DNA of 52,377 nt from Dinoroseobacter sp034111085 (lineage in GTDB: Bacteria > Pseudomonadota > Alphaproteobacteria > Rhodobacterales > Rhodobacteraceae): NCBI GenBank assembly GCA_034111085.1, contig JAWUXZ010000030.1:1-52377 (forward strand), in the 5' to 3' direction. This document shows, piece after piece, positions 1-8,397 of this stretch; position 1 is the first letter of the stretch, and every line of letters begins with the position of its first letter. The translations under genes were made by a program, and so were the position numbers. The notes beneath the pieces were generated by a model, which saw only the letters and a program-made list of their open reading frames with translations, was not told the DNA's origin and did no database searches.

Positions 1-1
1 C

Positions 2-2944
2 CAGTTTCATGCCTCCTCCTTTATGCAGGGGCACAACGCGGAATATCTTGAGCAGCTCTATGCCCAATATGCCAACGACCCGAACGCGGTCGACGAGGCG
101 TGGCAGCAGTTCTTCCGCGCCCTTGGCGATGCCGATCTTGACATCAAGGCCGAAGCGCAAGGCCCCTCTTGGGCGCGCACCGATTGGCCACCTCAGCCTG
201 CCGATGATCTGACCGCCGCACTTACCGGTGAATGGGCCGCGGCCCCTGCGCCCACCGAGACCAAAGCCGCTGGCGAAAAGATCGTAGCCAAAGCGACCGA
301 GAAAGGCATCAAGCTATCGGATGAGGCCGTCAAACGTGCCGTGCTCGATTCCATCCGCGCGTTGATGATCATCCGCGCCTACCGCATCCGGGGCCATCTG
401 GCCGCAGACCTCGACCCGCTGGGCATGCGCGAGACCGGCAACCAGCCCGAGCTAGACCCAAAATCCTACGGCTTCACCGAGGCCGACATGGACCGCCCGA
501 TTTTCATCGACCAGGTCCTGGGGCTGCAAGTCGCCTCCATGCGCCAGATCATGGAGATCGTGAAGCGCACCTATTGCGGCACCTTCGCGCTGCAATACAT
601 GCACATCTCGAACCCCGAAGAAGCCGGCTGGCTGAAAGAGCGGATCGAAGGGCTGGGCAAGGAAATTCAGTTCACCCGCGAGGGCCGCAAAGCCATCCTG
701 AACAAGATGGTCGAGGCCGAGGGTTTTGAGAAATTCCTGCACGTCAAATACATGGGCACCAAGCGCTTCGGCCTTGATGGCGGCGAGAGCCTGATCCCTG
801 CGATGGAACAGGTCATCAAGCGCGGCGGTAATCTGGGCGTCCAAGATGTCGTGATCGGGATGCCGCACCGCGGGCGTCTGAGCGTGCTGGCCAACGTGAT
901 GCGCAAGCCGTACCGCGCGATTTTCAACGAATTCCAAGGCGGTTCGTCCAAGCCCGAAGATGTCGATGGCTCAGGCGATGTGAAATACCACCTTGGCGCG
1001 TCGTCGGACCGCGAGTTTGACGGCAACACCGTCCACCTGTCACTGACCGCGAATCCCAGCCACCTTGAGGCTGTGAACCCCGTCGTCATCGGCAAGGTCC
1101 GCGCCAAGCAAGACCAGCTCAAAGACACCGACCGCACCAAGGTCATGCCTGTGCTGCTGCACGGCGATGCGGCCTTCGCGGGCCAAGGCGTTGTGGCCGA
1201 GTGTTTTGCGCTGTCTGGCCTGCGCGGCCACAAGACCGGCGGCACCATGCATATCGTGGTCAACAACCAGATCGGCTTCACGACTGCGCCGCATTTCTCG
1301 CGCTCGTCGCCCTACCCGACTGACAATGCGCTGGTTGTTGAGGCCCCTATTTTCCACGTTAACGGCGACGATCCCGAGGCCGTGACCCACGCGGCCAAAG
1401 TCGCCACCGAATTCCGCCAGAAGTTCCACAAAGACGTCGTGATCGACATCATCTGCTACCGCCGCTTTGGACATAACGAGGGCGACGAGCCCATGTTCAC
1501 CAACCCGGTAATGTATAAGAAAATTAAGACCCACAAGACGACGCTCAGCATCTATACAGAGCGTCTGGTCAAAGACGGCCTCATCCCCGAGGGCGAGATT
1601 GAGGATATGAAAGCCTCGTTCCAGGCCTTCCTCAACGAGGAATTCGAGGCTGGCAAAGACTACAAACCCAACAAAGCCGATTGGCTGGATGGGAAGTGGT
1701 CACATCTGGACCGCAAGGACGAAGACTACCAGCGTGGCACCACCGCCGTGCCGCCTGAGACCTTCGCCGAAGTGGGCAATGCGTTGGCGCGCACGCCCGA
1801 CGGGTTCCCGCGACACAAGACCGTGGGCCGTCTGCTTGAGGCCAAGCAAAAGATGCTCGACACTGGCAAAGGCTTTGACTGGGCCACCGCCGAGGCGCTC
1901 GCATTTGGCTCCCTTCTGACCGAAGGCTACCCGGTGCGACTGTCAGGCCAAGACAGCACACGCGGCACATTCAGCCAACGCCACTCAGGCATCATCAATC
2001 AAGACACCGAAGAGCGGTTCTTTCCGCTCAACAACATCCGGTCAGGCCAAGCGCAATTCGAGGCCATCGACTCGATGCTGTCGGAATACGCGGTGCTTGG
2101 GTTTGAGTATGGCTACAGCCTTGCCGAGCCGAACGCGTTGACCTTGTGGGAAGCCCAGTTCGGCGATTTCGCCAACGGCGCCCAGATCATGTTCGACCAG
2201 TTCATCAGTTCGGGTGAAAGCAAATGGTTGCGCATGTCCGGCCTCGTGATGCTGCTGCCCCACGGGTTTGAGGGCCAAGGCCCCGAACACTCGTCGGCCC
2301 GGCTAGAGCGGTTCTTGCAGATGTGCGGCCAAGACAACTGGATCGTCGCCAACTGCACGACACCAGCCAACTACTTCCACATCTTGCGCCGCCAGATCCA
2401 CCGCAGCTTCCGCAAGCCATTGGTGCTGATGACGCCAAAATCTCTGCTGCGCCACAAGATGGCCGTGTCCGAGACCGAGGATTTCGTCACCGGCTCCAGT
2501 TTCCACAGGGTGCTGTGGGACGATGCGCAGAAGGGCAATTCGGACACCAAGCTGAAGGCAGACGACAAGATCAAACGCGTCGTCATGTGCTCGGGCAAAG
2601 TCTATTTCGACCTGCTGGAAGAACGCGACACGCGCGGGATCGATGATGTCTACCTGATGCGCGTTGAGCAGTTCTATCCGTTCCCAGCGCTTTCACTGAC
2701 CAAAGAGCTTGAGCGCTTCAAGGGTGCCGAAATGGTCTGGTGTCAGGAAGAGCCCAAGAACCAAGGCGCCTGGAGCTTTATCGAGCCCAACATCGAATGG
2801 GTCCTCACCCGTCTGAAAGCCAAGCACAAGCGACCCTCCTATGTCGGTCGCTCCGCCTCTGCCTCGCCTGCTACGGGTCTGGCCAGCATGCACAAAGCCC
2901 AACAAGCCGCGCTCGTTAACGACGCGCTGACGATTGAAGGATAA
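2..2944 (+). CDS. sucA: 2-oxoglutarate dehydrogenase E1 component (5' end outside window)
   Basis: Thiamine-diphosphate-dependent E1 subunit of the 2-oxoglutarate dehydrogenase complex. It decarboxylates 2-oxoglutarate and passes the succinyl group to the lipoyl arms of E2 in the cytosolic TCA cycle. The frame is already open at base 2 and reads QFHASSF before the first ATG at base 23. That is the usual interior of this family's N-terminus, so the true start lies just left of the window. Visible family marks are the N-terminal E2-binding segment (HNAEYLEQLYAQYANDPNAVD), the HRGRLSVLANV stretch, GHNEGDEP of the thiamine site and a C-terminal transketolase-like pyrimidine domain. The 973 or more residues match the normal length of about 985. 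sucB starts four bases after the stop and its ribosome site overlaps the sucA end, so the two are co-translated. Confidence 0.97.
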   Translation, partial: QFHASSFMQGHNAEYLEQLYAQYANDPNAVDEAWQQFFRALGDADLDIKAEAQGPSWARTDWPPQPADDLTAALTGEWAAAPAPTETKAAGEKIVAKATEKGIKLSDEAVKRAVLDSIRALMIIRAYRIRGHLAADLDPLGMRETGNQPELDPKSYGFTEADMDRPIFIDQVLGLQVASMRQIMEIVKRTYCGTFALQYMHISNPEEAGWLKERIEGLGKEIQFTREGRKAILNKMVEAEGFEKFLHVKYMGTKRFGLDGGESLIPAMEQVIKRGGNLGVQDVVIGMPHRGRLSVLANVMRKPYRAIFNEFQGGSSKPEDVDGSGDVKYHLGASSDREFDGNTVHLSLTANPSHLEAVNPVVIGKVRAKQDQLKDTDRTKVMPVLLHGDAAFAGQGVVAECFALSGLRGHKTGGTMHIVVNNQIGFTTAPHFSRSSPYPTDNALVVEAPIFHVNGDDPEAVTHAAKVATEFRQKFHKDVVIDIICYRRFGHNEGDEPMFTNPVMYKKIKTHKTTLSIYTERLVKDGLIPEGEIEDMKASFQAFLNEEFEAGKDYKPNKADWLDGKWSHLDRKDEDYQRGTTAVPPETFAEVGNALARTPDGFPRHKTVGRLLEAKQKMLDTGKGFDWATAEALAFGSLLTEGYPVRLSGQDSTRGTFSQRHSGIINQDTEERFFPLNNIRSGQAQFEAIDSMLSEYAVLGFEYGYSLAEPNALTLWEAQFGDFANGAQIMFDQFISSGESKWLRMSGLVMLLPHGFEGQGPEHSSARLERFLQMCGQDNWIVANCTTPANYFHILRRQIHRSFRKPLVLMTPKSLLRHKMAVSETEDFVTGSSFHRVLWDDAQKGNSDTKLKADDKIKRVVMCSGKVYFDLLEERDTRGIDDVYLMRVEQFYPFPALSLTKELERFKGAEMVWCQEEPKNQGAWSFIEPNIEWVLTRLKAKHKRPSYVGRSASASPATGLASMHKAQQAALVNDALTIEG

Positions 2945-2948
2945 GACC

Positions 2949-4454
2949 ATGACGATTGAAGTGCGCGTGCCAACCCTGGGCGAGTCGGTCACCGAGGCCA
3001 CCGTCGCCACCTGGTTCAAAAAGCCCGGTGATGCAGTCGCAGTCGACGAAATGCTGTGCGAGCTTGAGACCGACAAAGTCACCGTCGAAGTGTCCGCGCC
3101 GGCCGCAGGGACGCTGGGCGAGATTGTAGCAGCCGAAGGCGAAACCGTTGGCGCTGATGCGTTGTTGGCGACCCTGACAGAAGGCACGAGCGCGGCCCCT
3201 GCGCCAAAAGCCAAAGCCGCGTCCGCCAAAGAAGAGGCCCCCGCAGCAAGCGGCAAAAACACCGATGTGATGGTCCCAACCCTTGGGGAAAGCGTCAGTG
3301 AGGCCACTGTGTCCACGTGGTTCAAGAAGGTCGGCGACACCGTCACCCAAGATGAAATGCTGTGCGAGCTGGAAACCGACAAGGTCTCCGTCGAGGTGCC
3401 AGCGCCTGCGTCCGGCACTCTGACGGAAATTCTCGCGCCCGAAGGCAGCACTGTGGATGCGAGCGCGAAACTCGCCGTGATCGGTGGGGCAAGTGCGCAG
3501 GCATCCGCGCCAGCGACGGCGGCGGCACCGCCCGCAGCGTCCACCAGCAAGGACGTCGAAGATGCGCCGTCTGCCAAAAAGATCATGGCCGACAAAGGCA
3601 TCGATCCGGCAAACGTCCAAGGCTCAGGCCGCGATGGGCGCATCATGAAAGAAGACGCGCTGAAAGCCGTGATCGCGCCCGCCCCTGCTCCGGCCCCAGC
3701 TGCGGCTCCGGCACCTACAGCAATGCCGCGCGCGCCCGTTGCCGCAGATGATGCCGCACGCGAGGAACGCGTGAAGATGACCCGTCTGCGCCAAACCATC
3801 GCCAGGCGCCTGAAGGACAGCCAGAACACCGCCGCCATGCTGACGACTTACAACGAGGTCGACATGACCGAGGTGATGTCGCTGCGCAAAGAGTACAAAG
3901 ACCTGTTTGAGAAGAAGCACGGCGTCAAACTGGGCTTCATGTCCTTCTTCACAAAGGCCTGCGTACACGCGCTGCACGAAATCCCCGAGGTCAATGCCGA
4001 GATCGACGGCACAGACATCGTCTACAAAAACTTCGTCCACATGGGCATTGCGGCAGGCACGCCCACAGGCCTCGTGGTGCCCGTGATCCGCGATGTAGAT
4101 TCCATGAGCTTTGCCGCCATCGAGAAGGCGATTGCCGAGAAAGGCAAGCGTGCGCGCGACGGCAAACTGAGCATGGCCGAGATGCAAGGCGGGACCTTCA
4201 CGATCTCGAACGGCGGGGTCTACGGTTCGCTGATGAGCTCGCCAATCCTGAACCCTCCGCAGGCGGGTATCCTCGGGATGCACAAAATCCAAGACCGCCC
4301 GATGGCGATCAAAGGCCAAGTGGTGATCCGCCCGATGATGTATCTAGCGCTGAGCTACGATCACCGGATCGTGGACGGTAAAGGAGCGGTGACGTTCCTC
4401 GTGCGGGTGAAAGAGGCCTTGGAAGATCCACGGCGGTTGTTGATGGATTTGTGA
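2949..4454 (+). CDS. sucB: dihydrolipoyl succinyltransferase (E2o) with two lipoyl domains
   Basis: E2 core of the 2-oxoglutarate dehydrogenase complex; transfers succinyl from lipoate to CoA. I chose ATG 2949 (MTIEVRVPTLGESV), 501 aa. The GAAGGA ribosome site sits at 2935-2940 inside the sucA end. There are two nearly identical lipoyl domains, about residues 2-77 and 105-180, with predicted lipoyl lysines K43 and K145 in ETDKV motifs. They are joined by Ala/Pro/Lys linkers. An E1/E3-binding domain follows at about 205-245, then the acyltransferase core with the catalytic HRIVDG motif near H472. The Escherichia coli protein has one lipoyl domain and about 405 residues, so the extra length is the second lipoyl arm plus linkers. 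lpd lies 0.9 kb downstream in the same direction. Confidence 0.97.
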   Translation: MTIEVRVPTLGESVTEATVATWFKKPGDAVAVDEMLCELETDKVTVEVSAPAAGTLGEIVAAEGETVGADALLATLTEGTSAAPAPKAKAASAKEEAPAASGKNTDVMVPTLGESVSEATVSTWFKKVGDTVTQDEMLCELETDKVSVEVPAPASGTLTEILAPEGSTVDASAKLAVIGGASAQASAPATAAAPPAASTSKDVEDAPSAKKIMADKGIDPANVQGSGRDGRIMKEDALKAVIAPAPAPAPAAAPAPTAMPRAPVAADDAAREERVKMTRLRQTIARRLKDSQNTAAMLTTYNEVDMTEVMSLRKEYKDLFEKKHGVKLGFMSFFTKACVHALHEIPEVNAEIDGTDIVYKNFVHMGIAAGTPTGLVVPVIRDVDSMSFAAIEKAIAEKGKRARDGKLSMAEMQGGTFTISNGGVYGSLMSSPILNPPQAGILGMHKIQDRPMAIKGQVVIRPMMYLALSYDHRIVDGKGAVTFLVRVKEALEDPRRLLMDL

Positions 4455-4470
4455 CGCGTTGGCTTAACCA

Positions 4471-4719
4471 CCTTTTGATTGGGACGCCGACAACGCCGAG
4501 GTCAACTTGGCCAAACACGGCGTCCCATTTGACGAGGTTTACCGCTTTGAATGGGCCACGGCGGTACAGCAGGGCGACGAAAGAATGGACTAAGGTGAGC
4601 GGCGCGTCACAGCTTTTGGAAAGATCGGCGACCGTGATCATATCTTGGTCTATACTGCGCGCAGAGACAGAGTTCGGGTGATTTCCCTGCGCAGGGCAAA
4701 CAAGCGAGAAGTGCGATGA
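4471..4719 (+). pseudogene. BrnT-type toxin remnant (no start, internal stop)
   Basis: Reading the frame from 4471 gives a recognisable BrnT-family sequence: FDWDADNAEVNLAKHGVPFDEV, then DERMD, a TAA stop at 4591-4593, then GERRVTAFGKIGDRDHILVYTA and RRDRVRVISLRRANKREVR. The family normally has Y in the D-Y-G-E position, so the stop fits a single TAT/TAC to TAA change. There is also no ATG, GTG or TTG in frame before the toxin start, and an in-frame TAA lies at 4465-4467. BrnT toxins are about 90-aa ribonucleases of type II toxin-antitoxin pairs; this copy should be inactive. Its terminal TGA overlaps the ATG of the next small ORF (ATGA at 4716-4719), the coupling expected of a toxin-antitoxin pair. 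It sits 16 bases after sucB, inside the odh operon. Confidence 0.8.
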
Positions 4720-4862
4720 CAGTTCGACAAAAACCACCAGTAGATTTCGACGACAGCCCCGAGCTTGGCGAAGGCTTTTTCGCCAATGCAAGACCCGCGC
4801 TGGAGAACCCAGAACTTGCCCGCGTTCTCGACGAAGCCAAATCCTTTTTCGCAGCCGAATGA
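4716..4862 (+). CDS. 48-aa partner of the BrnT remnant, putative antitoxin
   Basis: Small ORF starting MTVRQKPPVDFDDSPEL, 48 aa, acidic, with the stretch GEGFFANARPALENPELARVL. The D-SPE-x-F-x-x-ARPA pattern resembles the N-terminal part of BrnA/DUF4415-type antitoxins. The ribbon-helix-helix half usual in BrnA (about 90 aa) is absent, so this may be a shortened or different antitoxin type. It overlaps the dead toxin frame by ATGA upstream, and its TGA overlaps the ATG of the MAPEG gene (4859). The three reading frames are thus translationally chained. Function is inferred from position and weak similarity only. Confidence 0.55.
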   Translation: MTVRQKPPVDFDDSPELGEGFFANARPALENPELARVLDEAKSFFAAE

Positions 4863-5269
4863 CCCCCGAACTCACCGCCCTCACCCTCGCTGCACTCCTG
4901 CAACTCGTCCAGTTCGCCCTCTTCGCGGGTCCGGCCAATATCGAGTTGCCTGCAAGCAAGACCCTGTCACCGCGCGACGCGCACCGCCTCGGCTCTCCGC
5001 TGATGGAGCAGGTCAGCCCCAAGACCGCGCGCATGTTTCGCGCCTTCAACAACCACACCGAATGGCTGGTGCTGTTTGCCATCGCCGCCCTCGTCATCAC
5101 GTTCACCGACCAATCCACCGCGTTCACCGCCGCCTGTGCGTGGACCTACCTCGCCGCCCGCATTGCCTATATCCCTGCCTACTACTTTGGCCTTGTGCCG
5201 TGGCGCAGCCTCATCTGGTTCGTCGGGTTCCTCGCCACCGCTTTCATGCTGATCGCAGCGCTCCTCTAA
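4859..5269 (+). CDS. MAPEG-family membrane protein
   Basis: 136-aa polytopic membrane protein with hydrophobic segments at about residues 6-25, 68-85, 88-108 and 115-136, matching the four-helix MAPEG (glutathione/eicosanoid metabolism) fold. Marks include a polar loop with SPRDAHRLGSPLMEQ and MFRAFNNHTEWL, and the YIPAYYFGLVPWRSLIWF C-terminal helix pair. Bacterial members of this subgroup have no established reaction, so no enzyme activity is claimed. ATG 4859 overlaps the preceding stop by four bases (ATGA). Its place between sucB and lpd suggests co-transcription with the dehydrogenase complex rather than a shared reaction. Confidence 0.85.
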   Translation: MTPELTALTLAALLQLVQFALFAGPANIELPASKTLSPRDAHRLGSPLMEQVSPKTARMFRAFNNHTEWLVLFAIAALVITFTDQSTAFTAACAWTYLAARIAYIPAYYFGLVPWRSLIWFVGFLATAFMLIAALL

Positions 5270-5282
5270 TTCATAGTTCCGC

Positions 5283-5311
5283 AAATATCCCGGGGTCTGG
5301 GGCAGCGCCCC
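5283..5311 (+). repeat. GC-rich intergenic repeat, copy 1 of form A
   Basis: A 29-base element beginning AAATATCCCGGGGT and ending TGGGGCAGCGCCCC lies in the gap before lpd. The same element, with two mismatches, occurs at 36997-37025 between glcE and glcD. The GGGGC-AGC-GCCCC tail can fold into a small hairpin. Its opening AAATAT-C/T-CC is shared with the form B elements at 38971 and 46982. Confidence 0.7.
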
Positions 5312-5347
5312 AAAACAGCACCCCGCCCGACCAAAAGGACCATCACA

Positions 5348-6739
5348 ATGGCTAGCTACGACGTCATCATCATCGGCTCCGGCCCCGGCGGCTATGTATG
5401 CGCCATTCGCTGCGCGCAACTCGGCCTGAAAACCGCCTGCGTTGAGGGGCGCGACACGCTCGGGGGCACCTGCCTGAATGTCGGCTGCATCCCGTCCAAA
5501 GCGCTGCTGCACGCCAGCCACCAGCTTCACGAGGCCGAGCATAACTTTTCCAAGATGGGCCTGACCGGGCCGACCCCAAAGGTCGATTGGAAACAGATGC
5601 TTGCCTATAAAGACGAGGTAATCGCCCAGAACACCAAAGGCATCGAATTCCTGTTCAAAAAGAACAAGGTTGATTGGCTGAAAGGCTGGGGCAGCATCCC
5701 TGAGGCCGGCAAGGTCAAGGTCGGTGACGAGACGCATGACGCCAAGCATACCATCATCGCGTCCGGGTCCGAGCCCGCCTCCATCCCCGGTGCAGAAGTT
5801 ACGATTGACGAGAAGATAGTCGTCACGTCCACGGGCGCGCTCGAATTGCCGAAGATCCCCAAGACCATGATCGTGGTCGGCGGTGGGGTTATCGGGCTCG
5901 AGATGGGCAGCGTCTATGCGCGCCTCGGCACCGAGGTGAAAGTCATCGAGTTCATGGACACCGTCACCCCCGGCATGGACGCAGACACCGCCAAGACCTT
6001 CCAGCGCACGCTCAAAAAGCAGGGCATGGCCTTCATCATGGGCGCTGCCGTCCAGAAGGTTGAGACGCTGAAGACCAAGGCAAAAGTCACCTACAAGCTG
6101 CGCAAGAACGACTCTGAAACCACGCTGGACGCCGATGTCGTTCTCGTGGCCACCGGCCGCAAGCCGTTCACCGAAGGTCTCGGCCTCGACGCGCTTGGCA
6201 TCAAAATGACCGAACGCGGCCAGATCGCCCAAGACAGCTACCGCACCAACATCCCCGGTCTGTACGCCATTGGCGACGTGATCGAGGGTCCGATGCTGGC
6301 GCACAAAGCCGAAGACGAGGGCATGGCCGTCGCCGAGATGATCGCAGGTCAGCACCCGCATGTGAATTACGACGTGATCCCCGGCGTGATCTACACCCAC
6401 CCCGAGGTCGCAAGCGTTGGCAAAACCGAAGAGCAACTGAAGGAGGAAGGCCGCGCCTACAAAGTCGGCAAGTTCTCGTTCATGGGCAATGGGCGCGCCA
6501 AAGCCAATTTCGCCGGCGACGGTTTCGTGAAAATCCTCGCCGATACAGAGACCGACCGCATTCTTGGCTGCCACATCATCGGCCCAATGGCGGGCGATCT
6601 GATCCACGAGATTTGCGTTGCGATGGAATTTGGCGCAGCGGCCGAAGACATCGCCCGCACGTGCCATGCGCACCCGACATACAGCGAGGCGGTTCGAGAA
6701 GCCGCACTCGCCTGCGGTGACGGTGCAATCCACGCATAG
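5348..6739 (+). CDS. lpdA: dihydrolipoyl dehydrogenase (E3)
   Basis: FAD-dependent pyridine nucleotide-disulfide oxidoreductase that reoxidises the dihydrolipoyl arms of E2 with NAD+. 463 aa, the normal family length. The FAD dinucleotide motif GSGPGGY is at 10-16, the redox-active disulfide is C42 and C47 (TCLNVGCIPSK), and the NAD motif VVGGGVIGLEMG lies near 175-187. The catalytic His/Glu pair is HPTYSE (H442, E447). An AAAGGA ribosome site precedes ATG 5348. It is the third enzyme of the complex encoded upstream and may also serve other 2-oxo acid dehydrogenases. Confidence 0.97.
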   Translation: MASYDVIIIGSGPGGYVCAIRCAQLGLKTACVEGRDTLGGTCLNVGCIPSKALLHASHQLHEAEHNFSKMGLTGPTPKVDWKQMLAYKDEVIAQNTKGIEFLFKKNKVDWLKGWGSIPEAGKVKVGDETHDAKHTIIASGSEPASIPGAEVTIDEKIVVTSTGALELPKIPKTMIVVGGGVIGLEMGSVYARLGTEVKVIEFMDTVTPGMDADTAKTFQRTLKKQGMAFIMGAAVQKVETLKTKAKVTYKLRKNDSETTLDADVVLVATGRKPFTEGLGLDALGIKMTERGQIAQDSYRTNIPGLYAIGDVIEGPMLAHKAEDEGMAVAEMIAGQHPHVNYDVIPGVIYTHPEVASVGKTEEQLKEEGRAYKVGKFSFMGNGRAKANFAGDGFVKILADTETDRILGCHIIGPMAGDLIHEICVAMEFGAAAEDIARTCHAHPTYSEAVREAALACGDGAIHA

Positions 6740-6802
6740 GTTAAAATACCGCTTTCCCTTTGGGCGCGCCGCCTGCAAACTTCAGTTGTGTAACGAGTAA
6801 TC

Positions 6803-6824
6803 AGACGGCGCGACCCGACCGTCT
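6803..6824 (+). terminator. hairpin downstream of lpdA, possible weak terminator
   Basis: AGACGG at 6803-6808 pairs with CCGTCT at 6819-6824 around a 10-base loop. No clear T-run follows, so termination is uncertain. It is the only hairpin I see in the 118-bp gap between lpdA and the acetyltransferase gene. Confidence 0.35.
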
Positions 6825-6857
6825 TCATGAGTATCTTTCCCTACTTATGGAGGACCC

Positions 6858-7649
6858 ATGTCCGAGGTTTTTGGAACTCCGGCCCAACGGGCCATGCAGC
6901 TCAGGGCACAAGCGCTCTGGACGCTTCTCAAATCTGACCGGCGCATCATGTGCCATGGTCGCTTGCTATCGGTGTCATTCGAGACACCCGATTGCGTAGA
7001 CTTGGTGTTGGCCCTGACCCAGTTGCAAGGCAGCGCGGGCTTTCAGAACGTGCCCAACGACGCCGTCAAAATGGTGCAACGCCCACTTCATGCCGCTGGT
7101 CTGAAAACCGACATTGCCAAGGAATGGAACGTCGGAGCCAATGTCCTGCGCCACGCCGACACGATACTGTCGTCCCTCCAATTGCCCGCGGGCCTGTTCT
7201 TGCACCGCGTCGATGCACAAACCTCGCCTGCCAAGCTAGAAGCCCTGTCAAACTTAGCGGCCACAAATGGCGAGTGGCTTCCCATGGGCTTGTTCCTGCG
7301 CGGCCAAGCGCGTCCTTCGGTGTTCCTTTACCTGTCTGACAGCGAAGACCGACCCGTTGCGATGTCGGGCTGTGTTGTGCATGCCAACCGTTTCCACCCG
7401 CGCGAGGACGAGGGCTGGTGGGGCATGATTTCGGTCGCACCCGAGTGGCGCGGCAAGGGCCTGAGCCGCCATGTCGGCGCGCAAGTTCTGCGCCAAATGC
7501 GGATCGACTTCGGGACCGAGAATTTCACCACCATTGTGCGGCCAGACCAAACTGGCTTTATGAACATGTGTCGCCATCTGGGCTTCACATCCGCGCGCCA
7601 TTCGTCAATCTATGTTCAAGATCCATCCGGGGTCATGAATTCGGAGTGA
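6858..7649 (+). CDS. GNAT-family N-acetyltransferase
   Basis: 263-aa protein whose C-terminal half is a GNAT domain. The strand and acetyl-CoA loop read WWGMISVAPEWRGKGLSRHV (R198-G-K-G201), followed by a helix and a terminal strand with GFTSARHSSIYV. The N-terminal 130 residues are predicted helical and are not a second obvious GNAT motif. The substrate cannot be read from sequence. A GGAGG site precedes ATG 6858. The SDR gene begins five bases after its stop, so it heads a four-gene run (GNAT, SDR, unknown protein, P1 peptidase). Confidence 0.85.
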   Translation: MSEVFGTPAQRAMQLRAQALWTLLKSDRRIMCHGRLLSVSFETPDCVDLVLALTQLQGSAGFQNVPNDAVKMVQRPLHAAGLKTDIAKEWNVGANVLRHADTILSSLQLPAGLFLHRVDAQTSPAKLEALSNLAATNGEWLPMGLFLRGQARPSVFLYLSDSEDRPVAMSGCVVHANRFHPREDEGWWGMISVAPEWRGKGLSRHVGAQVLRQMRIDFGTENFTTIVRPDQTGFMNMCRHLGFTSARHSSIYVQDPSGVMNSE

Positions 7650-7653
7650 CGCA

Positions 7654-8397
7654 ATGCAACTCAGCGGCAAAACAGCTATCATCACAGGCGGCGGATCAGG
7701 CTTCGGGGCCGGGATAGCGCGCGTATTTGCGGCCCAAGGCGCGACAGTCCTGGTCGCCGATATCAATCTTGAGGGCGCAAAAAGCATCGCGGCAGAAGTC
7801 GGCGGCTTTTACGCGGAAACCAACGTGGCAAACGCCGCAAGCGTCGCGGCCCTGTATGAGACCGCGCTGGCGCAATTCGGGCGCGCGCCAGACATCCTCG
7901 TCAACAACGCCGGCATCACCCATCTGCCGCAACCAATGGAAGAGGTTAGCGAGGACGAGTTTGACCGCGTTCTTAACGTCAACGCTAAATCCGTCTACCT
8001 GACCGCCAAGACCTTCGTGCCCGCCTTCAAAGCGCGCGGCTCGGGCGCGATCCTCAACGTCGCCTCCACCGCTGGGGTCAGCCCGCGTCCGAACCTCAAT
8101 TGGTACAACGCCTCCAAGGGCTGGATGATCACCGCAACCAAGACCATGGCGGTCGAGCTTGCCCCCTTCGGCATTCGCGTCAATGCGATCAATCCGGTGG
8201 CGGGCGAAACCCCTTTGCTGAAGACATTCATGGGCGAGGACACGCCCGAGCGGCGCGCTCAGTTCCTCGCCACCATCCCGCTGGGCCGCTTTTCCACGCC
8301 CGAAGATATGGGCAACGCGGCTGCATTCCTGTGCTCTGATGCGGCCAGCATGATTACCGGCGTGGCGATGGAAGTCGATGGCGGGCGCTGCATCTAG
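7654..8397 (+). CDS. SDR-family NAD(P)-dependent oxidoreductase
   Basis: Classical short-chain dehydrogenase, 247 aa. The Rossmann motif TGGGSGFG is at residues 11-18 and D36 follows the second strand, favouring NAD(H). NNAG is at 84-87, and the catalytic residues are S138, Y151 and K155 (YNASK). The C-terminal SMITGVAMEVDGG is typical of glucose or 3-oxoacyl dehydrogenase-like members. The oxidised or reduced substrate is unknown. Its TAG overlaps the GTG start of the following 100-aa gene by one base, indicating coupled translation. Confidence 0.9.
   Translation: MQLSGKTAIITGGGSGFGAGIARVFAAQGATVLVADINLEGAKSIAAEVGGFYAETNVANAASVAALYETALAQFGRAPDILVNNAGITHLPQPMEEVSEDEFDRVLNVNAKSVYLTAKTFVPAFKARGSGAILNVASTAGVSPRPNLNWYNASKGWMITATKTMAVELAPFGIRVNAINPVAGETPLLKTFMGEDTPERRAQFLATIPLGRFSTPEDMGNAAAFLCSDAASMITGVAMEVDGGRCI

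Noticed and set aside
2693..3838. 381-codon antisense open frame opposite sucB
   Set aside because: Ala/Ser/Val-rich composition is the reverse complement of the sucB linkers, not a real protein.
4967..6778. 603-codon antisense open frame opposite the MAPEG and lpd genes
   Set aside because: Mirror of GC-rich codon use in lpd; no protein family, ribosome site or conserved motif.
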